From Rubrobacter tropicus (GTDB lineage Bacteria > Actinomycetota > Rubrobacteria > Rubrobacterales > Rubrobacteraceae): a stretch of 64,000 bases of DNA. The stretch is taken from assembly GCF_011492945.1 (NCBI RefSeq), contig NZ_CP045119.1, positions 4,216,001 to 4,280,000 on the forward strand. Direction: 5' to 3'. The translations under genes and the position numbers were made by a program. The notes below the pieces were generated by a model. That model was not told where the DNA came from and did not search any database. It was given only the letters and a program-made list of their open reading frames with translations. The stretch's first letter is position 1, and every line of letters begins with the position of its first letter. Below, piece after piece: positions 8,368 to 16,772 of the stretch.

Positions 8368-9209
8368 CGGGCGCGTTCCCCGGCAGCCTGTCTCGCGTCG
8401 CGTTCGTCGGGGGAGATTGGCATGTCCGGGTCGGGGGCGTGGATCGGGCCGGAGCGCTCCGCGAGTCGGCCGCCGGAATGGCCGGTCCTCTGGGCTATGA
8501 TCTCCGCCGCTATGGCGATGGCCGTCTCCTCGGGCGTCCGCGCCCCGACGTCGAGGCCGATGGGGCTGCTGATGCGAGCTAGCTGCTCCTCCCCGACGCC
8601 CTCCTCTTTGAGGCGGGCCGTGCGGTTGTCGTGGGTGCGGCGGCTGCCCATCGCCCCGATGTAGCCTGCGGGCGTGTCGAGGGCGGCTTTCAGTACGGGC
8701 ACGTCGAACTTGGGGTCGTGGGTGAGGACGCAGATCACGCTTCGGCCGTCCACCTCGGCGGTCTTCAGGAACTCGTCGGGCCAGGCGACGATTACCTCGT
8801 CGGCGCTCGGGAAGCGCTCGCGGGTGGCGAAGACGGCCCTGGCGTCGCAGACGATGACACGGTATCCCATGAACTTGCCGGCCCTCGCGACCGCGCTGGC
8901 GAAGTCGATGGCCCCGAAGACGTACATCTTCGGCGGCGGGGCGAAGGACTGGACGAAGACCGCCACGTCCTCCATCCTGCGCTGGCCGCGCGGGCCGTAG
9001 TGGACGGTGCCCGTCTTGCCGCCTTCCAGCATGCCACGGGCGGTCTCGATGACGGCCTTGTCGAGATCGTCGTTGCCGGCGCTGCCGACGTGATCCTCTG
9101 GCGAGACGAGCAGCTTGCTCCCAATCCCCGGGCCGTCGATGATCGTGGCTATCGCGACCGGCGACTGCTCGGCCAGGGCGGCGTGCCAGCGGGAGAGCAA
9201 ATTGCCCAT
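8364..9209 (-). CDS. XdhC/CoxI family protein, C-terminal Rossmann half
   Basis: 281 residues from an ATG overlapping the previous stop by one base (TAATG). A leading segment with HAALAEQSPVAIATII is followed by a Rossmann-like domain (MYVFGAIDFASAVAR, VIVCDARAVFATRERFP, VICVLTHDPKFDVPVL, GYIGAMGSRRTHDNR) and SPIGLDVGARTPEETAIAIAAEI. XdhC/CoxI proteins bind the matured Mo cofactor, promote its sulfuration and insert it into the apoenzyme. Here the N-terminal XdhC_CoxI domain is a separate ORF just upstream. A longer in-frame extension to 9494 was rejected because it reads antisense-like through that ORF. Confidence 0.9.
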   Translation of the reverse strand: MGNLLSRWHAALAEQSPVAIATIIDGPGIGSKLLVSPEDHVGSAGNDDLDKAVIETARGMLEGGKTGTVHYGPRGQRRMEDVAVFVQSFAPPPKMYVFGAIDFASAVARAGKFMGYRVIVCDARAVFATRERFPSADEVIVAWPDEFLKTAEVDGRSVICVLTHDPKFDVPVLKAALDTPAGYIGAMGSRRTHDNRTARLKEEGVGEEQLARISSPIGLDVGARTPEETAIAIAAEIIAQRTGHSGGRLAERSGPIHAPDPDMPISPDERDARQAAGERAR

Positions 9210-9523
9210 TAGTAATCCACCCGCTCGACGAAGATGTGGATGATCCCGCCGCACGTGAGGCCAACCCCGAACGCCTCGTCGTCCGAGATGCCGTAGGAGA
9301 GCAGCTTCGGCTCCCCCGTCTCCATCGCAAGCATAGCCTCCTCGTACACCGCAGGCTCCACGCACCCCCCGCTCACAGACCCGACCACCTGCCCGTCCTC
9401 CGAGACGGCCATCGAAGTCCCCGGCCCGAGAGGCCCGGACCGCTCGACCTTCACGACCGTGGCGAGGGCCGACCTCTTGCCCTCCTCGCTCCACCGGGCC
9501 ACTTTGTCTATAACGGGGTTCAT
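9209..9523 (-). CDS. XdhC/CoxI N-terminal domain protein
   Basis: A 104-residue protein matching the N-terminal XdhC_CoxI domain: ALATVVKVERSGPLGPG, GQVVGSVSGGCVEPAVYEEA, and GLTCGGIIHIFVE with the conserved Cys of TCGG. Coupled by a one-base stop/start overlap to the Rossmann-half ORF, so both halves are probably made together as partners in Mo-cofactor sulfuration and insertion. The 186-base upstream gap holds repeats only. ATG start. Confidence 0.9.
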   Translation of the reverse strand: MNPVIDKVARWSEEGKRSALATVVKVERSGPLGPGTSMAVSEDGQVVGSVSGGCVEPAVYEEAMLAMETGEPKLLSYGISDDEAFGVGLTCGGIIHIFVERVDY

Positions 9524-9544
9524 GCGGTGCCTCCCTTTGGTCGC

Positions 9545-9712
9545 TTAGCTCTTAGCTATCAGCGATCAGCTTTCAGCTAGTCGTCTCGATACGTAAGCCT
9601 TCGCGCCTTCGTCTCTCCGGGTGAGCGTAACCGGCCTCCGGTTGCCTCAGCTGCGGTACTCTCGAACGGGAGAAGCTGACGGCTGAATGCTGATAGCTGA
9701 CGGCTCATTCTA
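9545..9712. repeat. TCAGC-type repeat pair between coxE and xdhC
   Basis: A run reading CTTAGCTATCAGCGATCAGC on the left faces AGCTGACGGCTGAATGCTGA on the right, with a pyrimidine-rich middle. No ORF or promoter is evident. The repeat separates coxSLMDE from the xdhC/mocA/coxG part of the cluster. Confidence 0.75.
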
Positions 9713-10858
9713 TCCTTCGCGTTCCGCCGCGGCGGCCACGGCGCGGGCTAGCTCTTCGAGGCTCTCGAAGTTGTGGCCGGAGAGGAAGACGTCCACGTGC
9801 GGCAGCGCCGCGGCCATTCCCGCGGCGAGCGGCTTGTAGCCTGGGGCGCTCTTCAACGGGTTCACCCAGATGGTCTTGTAGGCGAGCCGGTTCAGGCGCC
9901 TCATGCTCTCGGCGAGCACCGCCACGTCGCCCCTGTCCCAGCCGTCGGAGAGGACGACGACGACTGCGCCCCGGGCCATCCCGCGCTGGCCCCAGCGGTC
10001 CACGAACTCCTTTACGGCGTCCCCGAGCCTGGTGCCGCCGGAGATGTCTTCTATGGCGCCGGAGGCTTGCCTGAGCGCCTGGTCGGGGTCGCGGGTGGTC
10101 AGCTCTTTGGTGATCCTGGTGAGCCGCGTCCCGAGCGTGAACGCCTCGAGCTTCGCCCCGCTCGCGACACCGGCGTGCAGGAACCGCAGGAGCGCCCGGC
10201 TGTAGGGCGCCATCGAACCGGACACGTCGCAAAGGAGCACCACCCGCCTGGGCTGCACGCGCGTCTTCCTGAAGCGGTGCCTGACGGCCTCCCCGCCGGT
10301 GCGCATCGCGGCCTGCATGGTCCGTCGCGGGTCGTACCTGCCGCGCGCGGAGGGCTCGAGCCTCCGGCTGCGCCGCAGTGCTCCCGAGAGCCTGAGGTCG
10401 GCGAGCAGGCGGTTCAGCTCGGCGAACTCGTCGGGCGAATAGAGGGCGAAGTCCTTGCTGCGGAGCACCTCGATGGGGCTGTAGCGGAGCTTGACGGCCT
10501 CCTCGCCGCCCTCGTTCTTCTCCACGGTCTTTTTGGGGGGAAAGACGGACTGGTCGGGTTGGGGAACCGAGAACCGCACCTTCGGCCTCGGACGCGGCCT
10601 GGCGCCGCCCCCCGAGTCCCAGAAGAGCTCGAAGGCCCTGTCGTAGATGGTTACGTCCTCGGGGCGGGAGGTGAGCGTGACCCTGCCCGCCCAGTAGACG
10701 TCTTCCCGACTCCCGGCGTCCAGCTCCTCCATCGCCCGGGCGAACCCGACCACCCGGTCCGTCCCGACGCGCAGGCCCGCGCCCCGCAAGACGCGCCCGA
10801 AGGCTACCGCCGCGTCGAGCATCGGCGGGGCTTTCGCCGGTGCGGCCTCTTCAGGCAT
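9710..10858 (-). CDS. coxE: CoxE-like VWA domain protein
   Basis: 382 residues. The N-terminal half (about 15-190) is the CoxE family region (GLRVGTDRVVGFARAM, REDVYWAGRVTL). The C-terminal half is a VWA fold with MIDAS motif DVSGS starting near residue 211 and the later SDGWDRGD metal-site segment. CoxD and CoxE act as an AAA+ ATPase/VWA pair needed to mature the Mo-Cu site in carboxidotrophs. The ATG overlaps coxD by 8 bases. A paralogous pair follows the methanol dehydrogenase gene at 22-24.5 kb. Confidence 0.9.
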   Translation of the reverse strand: MPEEAAPAKAPPMLDAAVAFGRVLRGAGLRVGTDRVVGFARAMEELDAGSREDVYWAGRVTLTSRPEDVTIYDRAFELFWDSGGGARPRPRPKVRFSVPQPDQSVFPPKKTVEKNEGGEEAVKLRYSPIEVLRSKDFALYSPDEFAELNRLLADLRLSGALRRSRRLEPSARGRYDPRRTMQAAMRTGGEAVRHRFRKTRVQPRRVVLLCDVSGSMAPYSRALLRFLHAGVASGAKLEAFTLGTRLTRITKELTTRDPDQALRQASGAIEDISGGTRLGDAVKEFVDRWGQRGMARGAVVVVLSDGWDRGDVAVLAESMRRLNRLAYKTIWVNPLKSAPGYKPLAAGMAAALPHVDVFLSGHNFESLEELARAVAAAAEREG

Positions 10859-11795
10859 CGCCCCCCGCCGAACGGACCCCGCCGACGAGGGCGGAGAGGC
10901 CGGCGGCCTTTGCCCGCTGCTGGTCCTCGCGGTACTTGAGCACGGAGCCCAAAGTGGCCTCCACGAGCTTCTCGTCGAGCTCGCGGGCGCCGAGTGCCAC
11001 CAAAGCCTCGGTCCAGTCGAGGGTCTCGGCGACGCCGGGGGGTTTGTACAGGTCCATCGAGCGCATGTTCTCGGTCGCGGCTGCGACCTGGCGGGCGAGC
11101 TCTTCTTCGGCCTCTGGGACCCTGAGCTTGACGATCTCAACCTCCCGCTCGAAGCCGGGGTGCTCTATGTAGTGGTAGAGGCAACGGCGCTTGAGGGCAT
11201 CGTGGACCTCGCGCGTCCGGTTGGAGGTAAGCACGGCGACGGGCGGCCTCTCGGCGGCGATGGTGCCGAGCTCGGGGATCGTGACGGCGAAGTCCGAGAG
11301 TATCTCCAGCAGGTACGCCTCGAACTCGTCGTCCGAGCGGTCTACCTCGTCTATGAGGAGGACCGGCGGCATCGGGCCGCGGTGTTCGAGTGCCTGCAGG
11401 AGCGGGCGGCTTACGAGGAACTCGCGGTCGTAGAGGTCGCGCTCGACGTGGGCGCGGTCTTCTTCGCCGAAGGCTTCGGCGGCCCGGATGTGGAGGAGTT
11501 GGCGGGCGTAGTCCCACTCGTAGACGGCCTGGAAGACGTCTATCCCCTCGTAGCACTGGAGCCGGATCAGGGGCGTATCAAGGATGCGAGACAAGACCTT
11601 CGCAACCTCGGTCTTGCCGACGCCGGCCTCGCCTTCCAGGAAGAGCGGCCGTCCGAGCTTGAGGGCGAGGAAGATCGCCGTGACGAGCCCCTCGTCGGCG
11701 AGGTAGCTCTCCCCCCTGAGCAGCTCGCCCAACTCCCCGGAACGCGAAACGCCGGGGGGCATGGCCCCCCGGCGTCCGTTAGAGGCGTCCGTCAA
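10851..11795 (-). CDS. coxD: CoxD-like MoxR AAA+ ATPase
   Basis: 314 residues with Walker A GEAGVGKTE near 54-62, the family motif LIRLQCYEG, Walker B LLIDEVDRSD and sensor SNRTREVHDALKRRC. CoxD in O. carboxidovorans is a membrane-associated AAA+ ATPase involved in building the active site of CO dehydrogenase. It overlaps coxM by 4 bases (TTGA, TTG start) and coxE by 8. The same IRLQCYEG and YEW(D/E)Y residues recur in the MoxR at 22 kb, showing the two ATPases are close paralogues. Confidence 0.92.
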   Translation of the reverse strand: MTDASNGRRGAMPPGVSRSGELGELLRGESYLADEGLVTAIFLALKLGRPLFLEGEAGVGKTEVAKVLSRILDTPLIRLQCYEGIDVFQAVYEWDYARQLLHIRAAEAFGEEDRAHVERDLYDREFLVSRPLLQALEHRGPMPPVLLIDEVDRSDDEFEAYLLEILSDFAVTIPELGTIAAERPPVAVLTSNRTREVHDALKRRCLYHYIEHPGFEREVEIVKLRVPEAEEELARQVAAATENMRSMDLYKPPGVAETLDWTEALVALGARELDEKLVEATLGSVLKYREDQQRAKAAGLSALVGGVRSAGGDA

Positions 11796-12640
11796 CGGCC
11801 CAGGGCCTCCTCCACGGCCCTCTTGCTCAAGACCCGCGCCAGGTGCCGCCGGTACTCGGCCGATGCCGCTATGTCCGACGAGGGGCTGGTGCCCTCGTCG
11901 GCGCTGCTGGTCGCCTCGGCCACCGAGTCCGGGCTGGCCCCCGAGAGGGCGCTCTCGGCGGCGGTTGCCCTGATGGGCGTCGATCCCATGTTGGTGAGGC
12001 CTATGCGGGCCGAGCCGATGGTCCCGTTGGAGCGCTCGACGACGGCCGCCGCCCCGACCACGGCCCAGTCCTGGGCGCGGCGGTTGAACTTCTTGTAAGA
12101 CCAGCCTGCGCCGTTCAGCTTGGGGACCCGGATCTCCGTGACCACCTCGTCCGGCGCCAGGTCCGTCTCCAGGTAGTCCTTGAAGAAATCCCCGGCGGCC
12201 ACCGTACGCTCACCGTTCCGGCCCCTGACCACGAAATTCGCGTCGAGGGCGAGGAGGGTGCTCGGCAGGTCGCTCGCGGCGTCGCCGTGGCTTATGGAGC
12301 CGCCGATGGTGCCGCGGTGCCTTACCTGCGGGTCGCCGACGAGCGAGGCCGTGTAGGAGACGAGGCCGCAGTGCTCCTGAAGTAGCGGGTCGCGCTCCAC
12401 GTCGCAGTGGCGGGTCATCGCGCCGATGGCCAGAGTGTCGCCCTCGTCGCGGACGTAGTTCAGGCCGTCGATGCGTCCGAGGTCTATAAGGACCGTCGGC
12501 GCGGCGAGGCGCAGCTTCATTATGGGGAGCAGGCTGTGGCCGCCGGCGAGCAGCTTTGCCTCGTCGCCGTGCTGGTTCAGAAGCTCGACGGCGTGGTCCA
12601 CAGATTCTGCGACCTCGTAGTCGAAAGCGAGGGGGATCAA
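11792..12640 (-). CDS. coxM: FAD-binding medium subunit of a CoxLMS-type molybdenum hydroxylase
   Basis: 282 residues of the CO dehydrogenase flavoprotein family. FAD contacts are AGGHSLLP near 32-39 and TIGGSISHGDAASDLP near 111-126; the C-terminal domain carries the GLTNMGSTPIR segment. It passes electrons from the 2Fe-2S subunit to an acceptor such as quinone. The TTG start overlaps the coxL stop by 4 bases, and the stop overlaps coxD by 4, so L-M-D are translationally coupled. Length is usual for the family. Confidence 0.92.
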   Translation of the reverse strand: MIPLAFDYEVAESVDHAVELLNQHGDEAKLLAGGHSLLPIMKLRLAAPTVLIDLGRIDGLNYVRDEGDTLAIGAMTRHCDVERDPLLQEHCGLVSYTASLVGDPQVRHRGTIGGSISHGDAASDLPSTLLALDANFVVRGRNGERTVAAGDFFKDYLETDLAPDEVVTEIRVPKLNGAGWSYKKFNRRAQDWAVVGAAAVVERSNGTIGSARIGLTNMGSTPIRATAAESALSGASPDSVAEATSSADEGTSPSSDIAASAEYRRHLARVLSKRAVEEALGR

Positions 12641-15240
12641 GCGCGGTCACCTCCGTTCATCTGGTCGTCGTGCGGGCTGCCGAGCCCGGGCTCCATCGCG
12701 CTCTGGCCGCCCGTGCCCTGGGCCGGCCTGCCCGAGCGGTCTGCGTCGCGCGTGCCCGGATCGCGGCCCTGTGAGTCCTGGATCGCCTGCCACACCTTCC
12801 ACGGCGAGGCCGGCATGTCCACGTGCGTGATGCCGTAGGGCGAGAGCGCGTCAACCACAGAGTTTATGACCGCCGGCGGGGCGCCGATGGTCCCGGCCTC
12901 GCCCACACCCTTCACGCCGAGCGCGTTCGAGGGCGACGGCGTTACCGTGCGCTCCAGCGTGTAGTTGGGCAGCTCAGGGGCGCCGGGGATCAGGTAATCG
13001 ACCATCGAGCCCGTCGTGAGGTTGCCCTCGTCGTCGTAGACGGCCTCCTCGTAGAGGGCCTGGGCAACGCCCTGGGCTATGCCGCCGTGGAGCTGCCCGT
13101 CGACGATGGTCGGGTTGATGATCGGGCCGCAGTCGTCCACCCCGAAGTAGTCCCGGATCTTGACGAACCCCGTCTCCGTGTCCACCTCGGTGACGCAGAT
13201 GTGCGCCCCGAACGGGAACGTGAAGTTCGGCGGGTCGAAGAAGAACTCCTCCGAAAGGACCGGCTCCATGCCCTCGGGCAGATTGTCGGCGAGGTACGCC
13301 GCGCCGGCCACCTTCGCCATCGTAACGTTCTGGTCCGGCGACCCCGCGACGCTGAACCGGCCGCCCTCGAACTCGATGTCGCCCTCGGCGGCCTCCAGCA
13401 TGTGGGCCGCTATCTTCTTCGCCTTGTCTACTACCTTCTGGGCCGCCAGATGTACCGCGACGCCGCCGACGGGAAGGCTACGCGAGCCATAGGTATCGCG
13501 TCCGTAAGGCGCCACGGCGGTGTCGCCGTGCAGCACCTCCACGTCTTCCGGCGTAACGCCGAGGGCGTCGGCGGCGATCTGGGACCACGAGGTTACGTGG
13601 CCCTGGCCGTGGGGCGTGGTGCCCGTGACGACCTCGACCTTGCCGGAGGCGAGCATCTGGACCTTCGCCATCTCCCAGCCCGCGCCGCCCGCGCCAAGGG
13701 CGGAGAGCACCTGAGAGGGGGCGAGGCCACAGATCTCGGTGTACGTCGAGAACCCGATGCCGAGCTGTACGGGGTCGCCCGCCTCGCGCCGCCGCTGCTG
13801 CTCGGCGCGCAGGTCGTCGTACTTCGCCAGGTCTATTACCTTCTCGAGCACATCCTGGTAATTGCCCGAGTCGTACTGGATGCCGGCCGGCGTATCGACC
13901 GGCTCGTCGAACGGCTCGTAAAAGTTGCGGCGCCTGACTTCCGCGGGGTCCAACCCCATCTCGCGCGCCAGGCCGTCCATTATGCGCTCGACGGCGTAGG
14001 CGGCCTCCGGACGCCCGGCCCCGCGGTACGCGTCCGTCGGTGTCTTGTTGGTGAAGACGCCCGTGCACTCGAAGGAGTACGCGGGGAAGGTGTAGACGCC
14101 GGGGTACATGAACGCGCCGAGCAGCGGTATGCCCGGGGTGTTCAGGTGCAGGTAGGCGCCAAGGTCGGCGAGGAGCTTCACCCTCATGCCCTGGATGCGA
14201 CCCTCCGCGTCGGCGGCGACCTCGATGTCCTGAACCTGACCGCGGCCGTGGATGGTCGCGAGGTAGTTCTCGCTCCTGTCCTCGATCCACTTGATCGGCA
14301 CGCCCAGTTTGCGGGCGATCACCAGCCCGAGGACTTCCTCGGAGTAGGCGTTCAGCTTGGAGCCGAAGCCGCCGCCCACGTCGGGCGCCACGATGCGGAG
14401 CCGCTGCTCGGGGATGCCGCAGTACGCCGAGAGGACGGCCTTGAGGATGTGGGGGACCTGGGTGGAGGTGTAGAGGGTGAAACCGCCGTTCATCGGGTCG
14501 GGGTTCGCGACTATGCCCCGGGTCTCGATGGCGTTCGGGATCAGGCGCTGCTGGATGTAGCGCTCCTTGACGGTGTGCGCCGCGTTCGCGAAGGCCTCGT
14601 CGATGTCGCCGGTGTCGAGGTTCCAGGTGTAGGCCTCGTTCGTCCCGAACTCCTCGTGGACCAGCGCGGAGCCGTCGGCGACGGCCGCCTCGAGGTCCGT
14701 CACGACGTCCATCGGCTCGTACTCGACGTCTATGAACTCGAGCGCGTCCTGGGCCGTGTAGCGGTCGGTTGCGACCACGACGGCCACGATGTCGCCGGCG
14801 AAGTTCACCTCGTCGCGGGCCACGGGCCAGTGGTTCGGGATCTTGAGGTCCTCGGAGACGATCCAGGCCACGAACGAGCGGGTCTTCTCGTCCACGGCGT
14901 CGCCGTTGGAGGACTCGGTCGCGGTCTCGCCGGACTTGGCCCGATCCTCGAAGGAGACGTTGTAGCCGGTCACGGCCGCGGGGTTGGCCAGCGGGTTAGC
15001 GTCATACTCGGGGGCAAGGTCGTCGCCCGTGTAGACGGCCACGACGCCCGGCTGCTCCTTGGCGGCCGAGGTGTCTATGCTCGTTATCCTGGCGTGGGCG
15101 TAGGGGCTGCGCAGGAGCGTGGCGTGCAGCATCCCCGGCAGCTTGATGTTGTCGGTCCAGTTGGCCCTGCCGGTTACGAGGGCCGGGTCCTCCTTGCGGG
15201 GTACGCCGCCCCCGACGTACTTCTGCGGTGCTTCGGTCAC
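12637..15240 (-). CDS. coxL: Form II CoxL-like molybdopterin large subunit
   Basis: 867 residues of the xanthine oxidase/CO dehydrogenase large-subunit family: N-terminal VPRKEDPALVTGRANW, the DVGGGFGSKL loop, and AYRGAGR at about 404-410. AYRGAGR marks form II (BMS-type) enzymes, while bona fide aerobic CO dehydrogenases (form I) have AYRCSFR with the Cu-binding Cys. The real substrate may therefore be another carbonyl or aldehyde, or CO at low efficiency. The gene order S-L-M also matches form II. GTG start with AAGGAGC upstream; 13 bases after coxS. Confidence 0.93.
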   Translation of the reverse strand: MTEAPQKYVGGGVPRKEDPALVTGRANWTDNIKLPGMLHATLLRSPYAHARITSIDTSAAKEQPGVVAVYTGDDLAPEYDANPLANPAAVTGYNVSFEDRAKSGETATESSNGDAVDEKTRSFVAWIVSEDLKIPNHWPVARDEVNFAGDIVAVVVATDRYTAQDALEFIDVEYEPMDVVTDLEAAVADGSALVHEEFGTNEAYTWNLDTGDIDEAFANAAHTVKERYIQQRLIPNAIETRGIVANPDPMNGGFTLYTSTQVPHILKAVLSAYCGIPEQRLRIVAPDVGGGFGSKLNAYSEEVLGLVIARKLGVPIKWIEDRSENYLATIHGRGQVQDIEVAADAEGRIQGMRVKLLADLGAYLHLNTPGIPLLGAFMYPGVYTFPAYSFECTGVFTNKTPTDAYRGAGRPEAAYAVERIMDGLAREMGLDPAEVRRRNFYEPFDEPVDTPAGIQYDSGNYQDVLEKVIDLAKYDDLRAEQQRRREAGDPVQLGIGFSTYTEICGLAPSQVLSALGAGGAGWEMAKVQMLASGKVEVVTGTTPHGQGHVTSWSQIAADALGVTPEDVEVLHGDTAVAPYGRDTYGSRSLPVGGVAVHLAAQKVVDKAKKIAAHMLEAAEGDIEFEGGRFSVAGSPDQNVTMAKVAGAAYLADNLPEGMEPVLSEEFFFDPPNFTFPFGAHICVTEVDTETGFVKIRDYFGVDDCGPIINPTIVDGQLHGGIAQGVAQALYEEAVYDDEGNLTTGSMVDYLIPGAPELPNYTLERTVTPSPSNALGVKGVGEAGTIGAPPAVINSVVDALSPYGITHVDMPASPWKVWQAIQDSQGRDPGTRDADRSGRPAQGTGGQSAMEPGLGSPHDDQMNGGDRA

Positions 15241-15253
15241 GAATGCTCCTTCT

Positions 15254-15736
15254 CTAGGACGCCGCGGGAGTGGCGGCCGAGTGCTTCTGGACTAGCTGGA
15301 CGGCCTTTACGATGTTCTCGTAGCCCGTGCAGCGGCAGAGGTTCCCCTCGAGTCCTTCCCGGATCTCCGCCTCGTTCGCGTCCGGCTTCTCCTCGAGCAG
15401 GCTTATGGAGGCCATGATCATGCCGGGCGTGCAGTACCCGCACTGCAACCCGTGCGCCTCGTGGAAGGCCTGCTGCATCGGGTGCCAGAGCCCGTTGTCG
15501 CGGATGCCCTGTACCGTCGTGACGTTGGCCCCGTCGGCCTGAACCGCGAGCACCGTGCAGGACTTGACCGACTCGCCGTCTATGTGGATGGTGCAGGCCC
15601 CGCAACTCGTGGTGTTGCACCCCGTGTGGACGCCCCCGATCCCGAGGTTCTCCCTCAGGTGGTGGAGCAAGAGCAACCTCGGCTCGACCTCCGCCACGTG
15701 GGCCTTGCCGTCGACCGTCATCTGGATCCTACGCAA
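15254..15736 (-). CDS. coxS: 2Fe-2S small subunit of a CoxLMS-type molybdenum hydroxylase
   Basis: 160 residues. The first cluster motif is the CNTTSCGACTIHIDG segment plus a later SC; the second, all-helical cluster is CGYCTPGM and CRCTGY. It carries electrons from the Mo site to the FAD subunit. I place the start at TTG 15736 (MRRIQMTVDG...), eight bases after AAAGGAG and in the family's usual position; the in-frame ATG at 15775 would add an unsupported 13-residue leader. First gene of the minus-strand operon. Confidence 0.92.
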   Translation of the reverse strand: MRRIQMTVDGKAHVAEVEPRLLLLHHLRENLGIGGVHTGCNTTSCGACTIHIDGESVKSCTVLAVQADGANVTTVQGIRDNGLWHPMQQAFHEAHGLQCGYCTPGMIMASISLLEEKPDANEAEIREGLEGNLCRCTGYENIVKAVQLVQKHSAATPAAS

Positions 15737-16094
15737 CCCCCGACTCCTTTCCCTCGTATCCCCTGAACCGAGCATCCGACCCCTCGGAACCCGCCCGAAA
15801 TGCAGTCTCCCCTACCGCAACCGGACCGCCGTCAACGGGATCACATACAGCACACTTTTCCTGCCGTACAAGGCGATTCTATGCCCTTTTCCCCTTTCTT
15901 CCCGAAGTGCGGGCAGTTTAGCACAGGCCACTTTCCCCGCGCTCGAACCCGCGCCTCCCGGCCAACCGACCACGCCTTTGCCCCGAACCGTAACATTGTA
16001 GTAACAATTCCGCAACGGCGGGGTCGCTTTTGGTCGGGTTGTAGAATCGTCGCGTGGTCGGTCGAGTCCAGAGCCGTCTGGATGGAGGGAGAGT
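15737..16094. other. Divergent promoter region between coxS and the PucR-type regulator
   Basis: About 358 bases without a gene. It is AT-richer than its surroundings and contains the 19-base element at 15995-16013 that recurs upstream of the methanol dehydrogenase. GTAACA occurs twice here with an 11-bp period (15990-16006). No hairpin with a T tract and no further ORF with a ribosome site were seen. Confidence 0.6.
15995..16013 (+). promoter_or_regulatory. 19-base element shared with the methanol dehydrogenase promoter region
   Basis: ATTGTAGTAACAATTCCGC matches 20312-20330 at 18 of 19 positions. It lies 82 bases before the PucR-type ORF and about 260 before coxS, and suggests one regulator acts on both clusters. 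Confidence 0.5.
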
Positions 16095-16424
16095 TTGGAT
16101 CCGCAACCCATGCTCGAAGCGTTGGCCCGGTCGGGAGAGTTGCGGCCTTTTCGGGAGTTGATCGGACGCGTCGAGGCCTACGACCGGGAGCACAACAGCG
16201 ACCTGATCCGAACCCTGAAGGTCTTCTTCGCCGCCAACGCGAACACGAGCGAGGCGGCGGACAGGCTCTACCTGCACCGCAACAGCCTCCCCTACCGCCT
16301 GGCGCGCGTCGGGGACCTCACTGGTCTAGACTTGAAGGACCACCGGGCGCGGCTCGCGCTGCAACTCGGCCTGCTGGCGGCATCCACCGAGAGGAGCAAC
16401 GACCATGAAGTTGAGCACCCGTAA
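16095..16424 (+). CDS. Stand-alone PucR C-terminal HTH protein
   Basis: 109 residues from TTG (GGAGG six bases upstream). The segment REHNSDLIRTLKVFF, then AADRLYLHRNSLPYRLARV and LTGLDLKD is the C-terminal helix-turn-helix of PucR/CdaR regulators, which normally follows about 300 residues of sensor domains. Those domains are absent: the region upstream is the AT-rich intergenic stretch. It may be a minimal DNA-binding regulator or a decayed PucR. Its position divergent from coxS fits a role in cox control. It overlaps the molbindin gene by 20 bases. Confidence 0.75.
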   Translation: MDPQPMLEALARSGELRPFRELIGRVEAYDREHNSDLIRTLKVFFAANANTSEAADRLYLHRNSLPYRLARVGDLTGLDLKDHRARLALQLGLLAASTERSNDHEVEHP

Positions 16425-16623
16425 CCGGCTCCCGGGCACGATCACGGAGATAGTCAAAGGCGAGGCCGCCACGAAAGTCTCCCTGCAGGTCGGCGACAAC
16501 CACATGGTCGCCCTCATAACAACCGAAAGCGCCGACGAACTCGGCCTGGAAGTAGGCAGCCAGGTCACCGCGCTGGTAAAGGCGACGGACGTGATGGTGC
16601 TTACCGACGAAGGCCTCGCATAA
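16405..16623 (+). CDS. Molbindin-like molybdopterin/molybdate-binding protein (Mop/TOBE)
   Basis: 72 residues forming one TOBE/Mop domain: STRNRLPGTITEIVKGEA, VSLQVGDN, VALITTESADELGLEVGS and VTALVKATDVMV are the standard blocks. Molbindins store or buffer molybdate in the cytosol. It starts at ATG inside the end of the PucR-type ORF, so translation is coupled, and it stands between the molybdenum enzyme operon and modBA. Confidence 0.9.
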   Translation: MKLSTRNRLPGTITEIVKGEAATKVSLQVGDNHMVALITTESADELGLEVGSQVTALVKATDVMVLTDEGLA

Positions 16624-16772
16624 GGCTTCAGGTTGTAGGTTTCAGGCTTCAGGGCTGCGCGTGCGGTCCCCGGTGTTGGGAGAGCGGCTCCCTGGTCTCA
16701 GGCCACCCGGCCCATCCTCCAGGCTCCGCCGGCCACCCCCGAAACCTAATACCTGAAGCCTGAAACCTTCCT
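16624..16772. repeat. TTCAGGC-type inverted repeat pair
   Basis: GGCTTCAGG and GGTTTCAGGCTTCAG on the left are mirrored by CTGAAGCCTGAAACC on the right (about 16755-16770, reaching the modB stop). This second repeat family also occurs at 21.9 kb and 41.65 kb. Confidence 0.7.

Noticed and set aside
7735-9330. 531-codon minus-strand frame containing the mocA-like gene
   Set aside because: Everything before GTG 8367 is a shadow of xdhC with compositional bias only. The GTGA overlap and the LLAAGSGSRFGG motif fix the true start.
9209-9494. N-terminal extension of the xdhC Rossmann ORF to 376 codons
   Set aside because: The extension reads a different frame of the well-supported XdhC_CoxI N-terminal gene. 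ATG 9209, overlapping its stop, is a better start.
12637-15240. Calling the enzyme a bona fide (form I) CO dehydrogenase
   Set aside because: The active-site loop is AYRGAGR and the gene order is S-L-M. Form I requires AYRCSFR and usually M-S-L.
12823-15417. 864-codon plus-strand open frame opposite coxL
   Set aside because: Its translation lacks domain-like patterns and is rich in Arg, Val and Gly, as expected for the antisense of a high-GC gene. CoxL on the minus strand has all family motifs.
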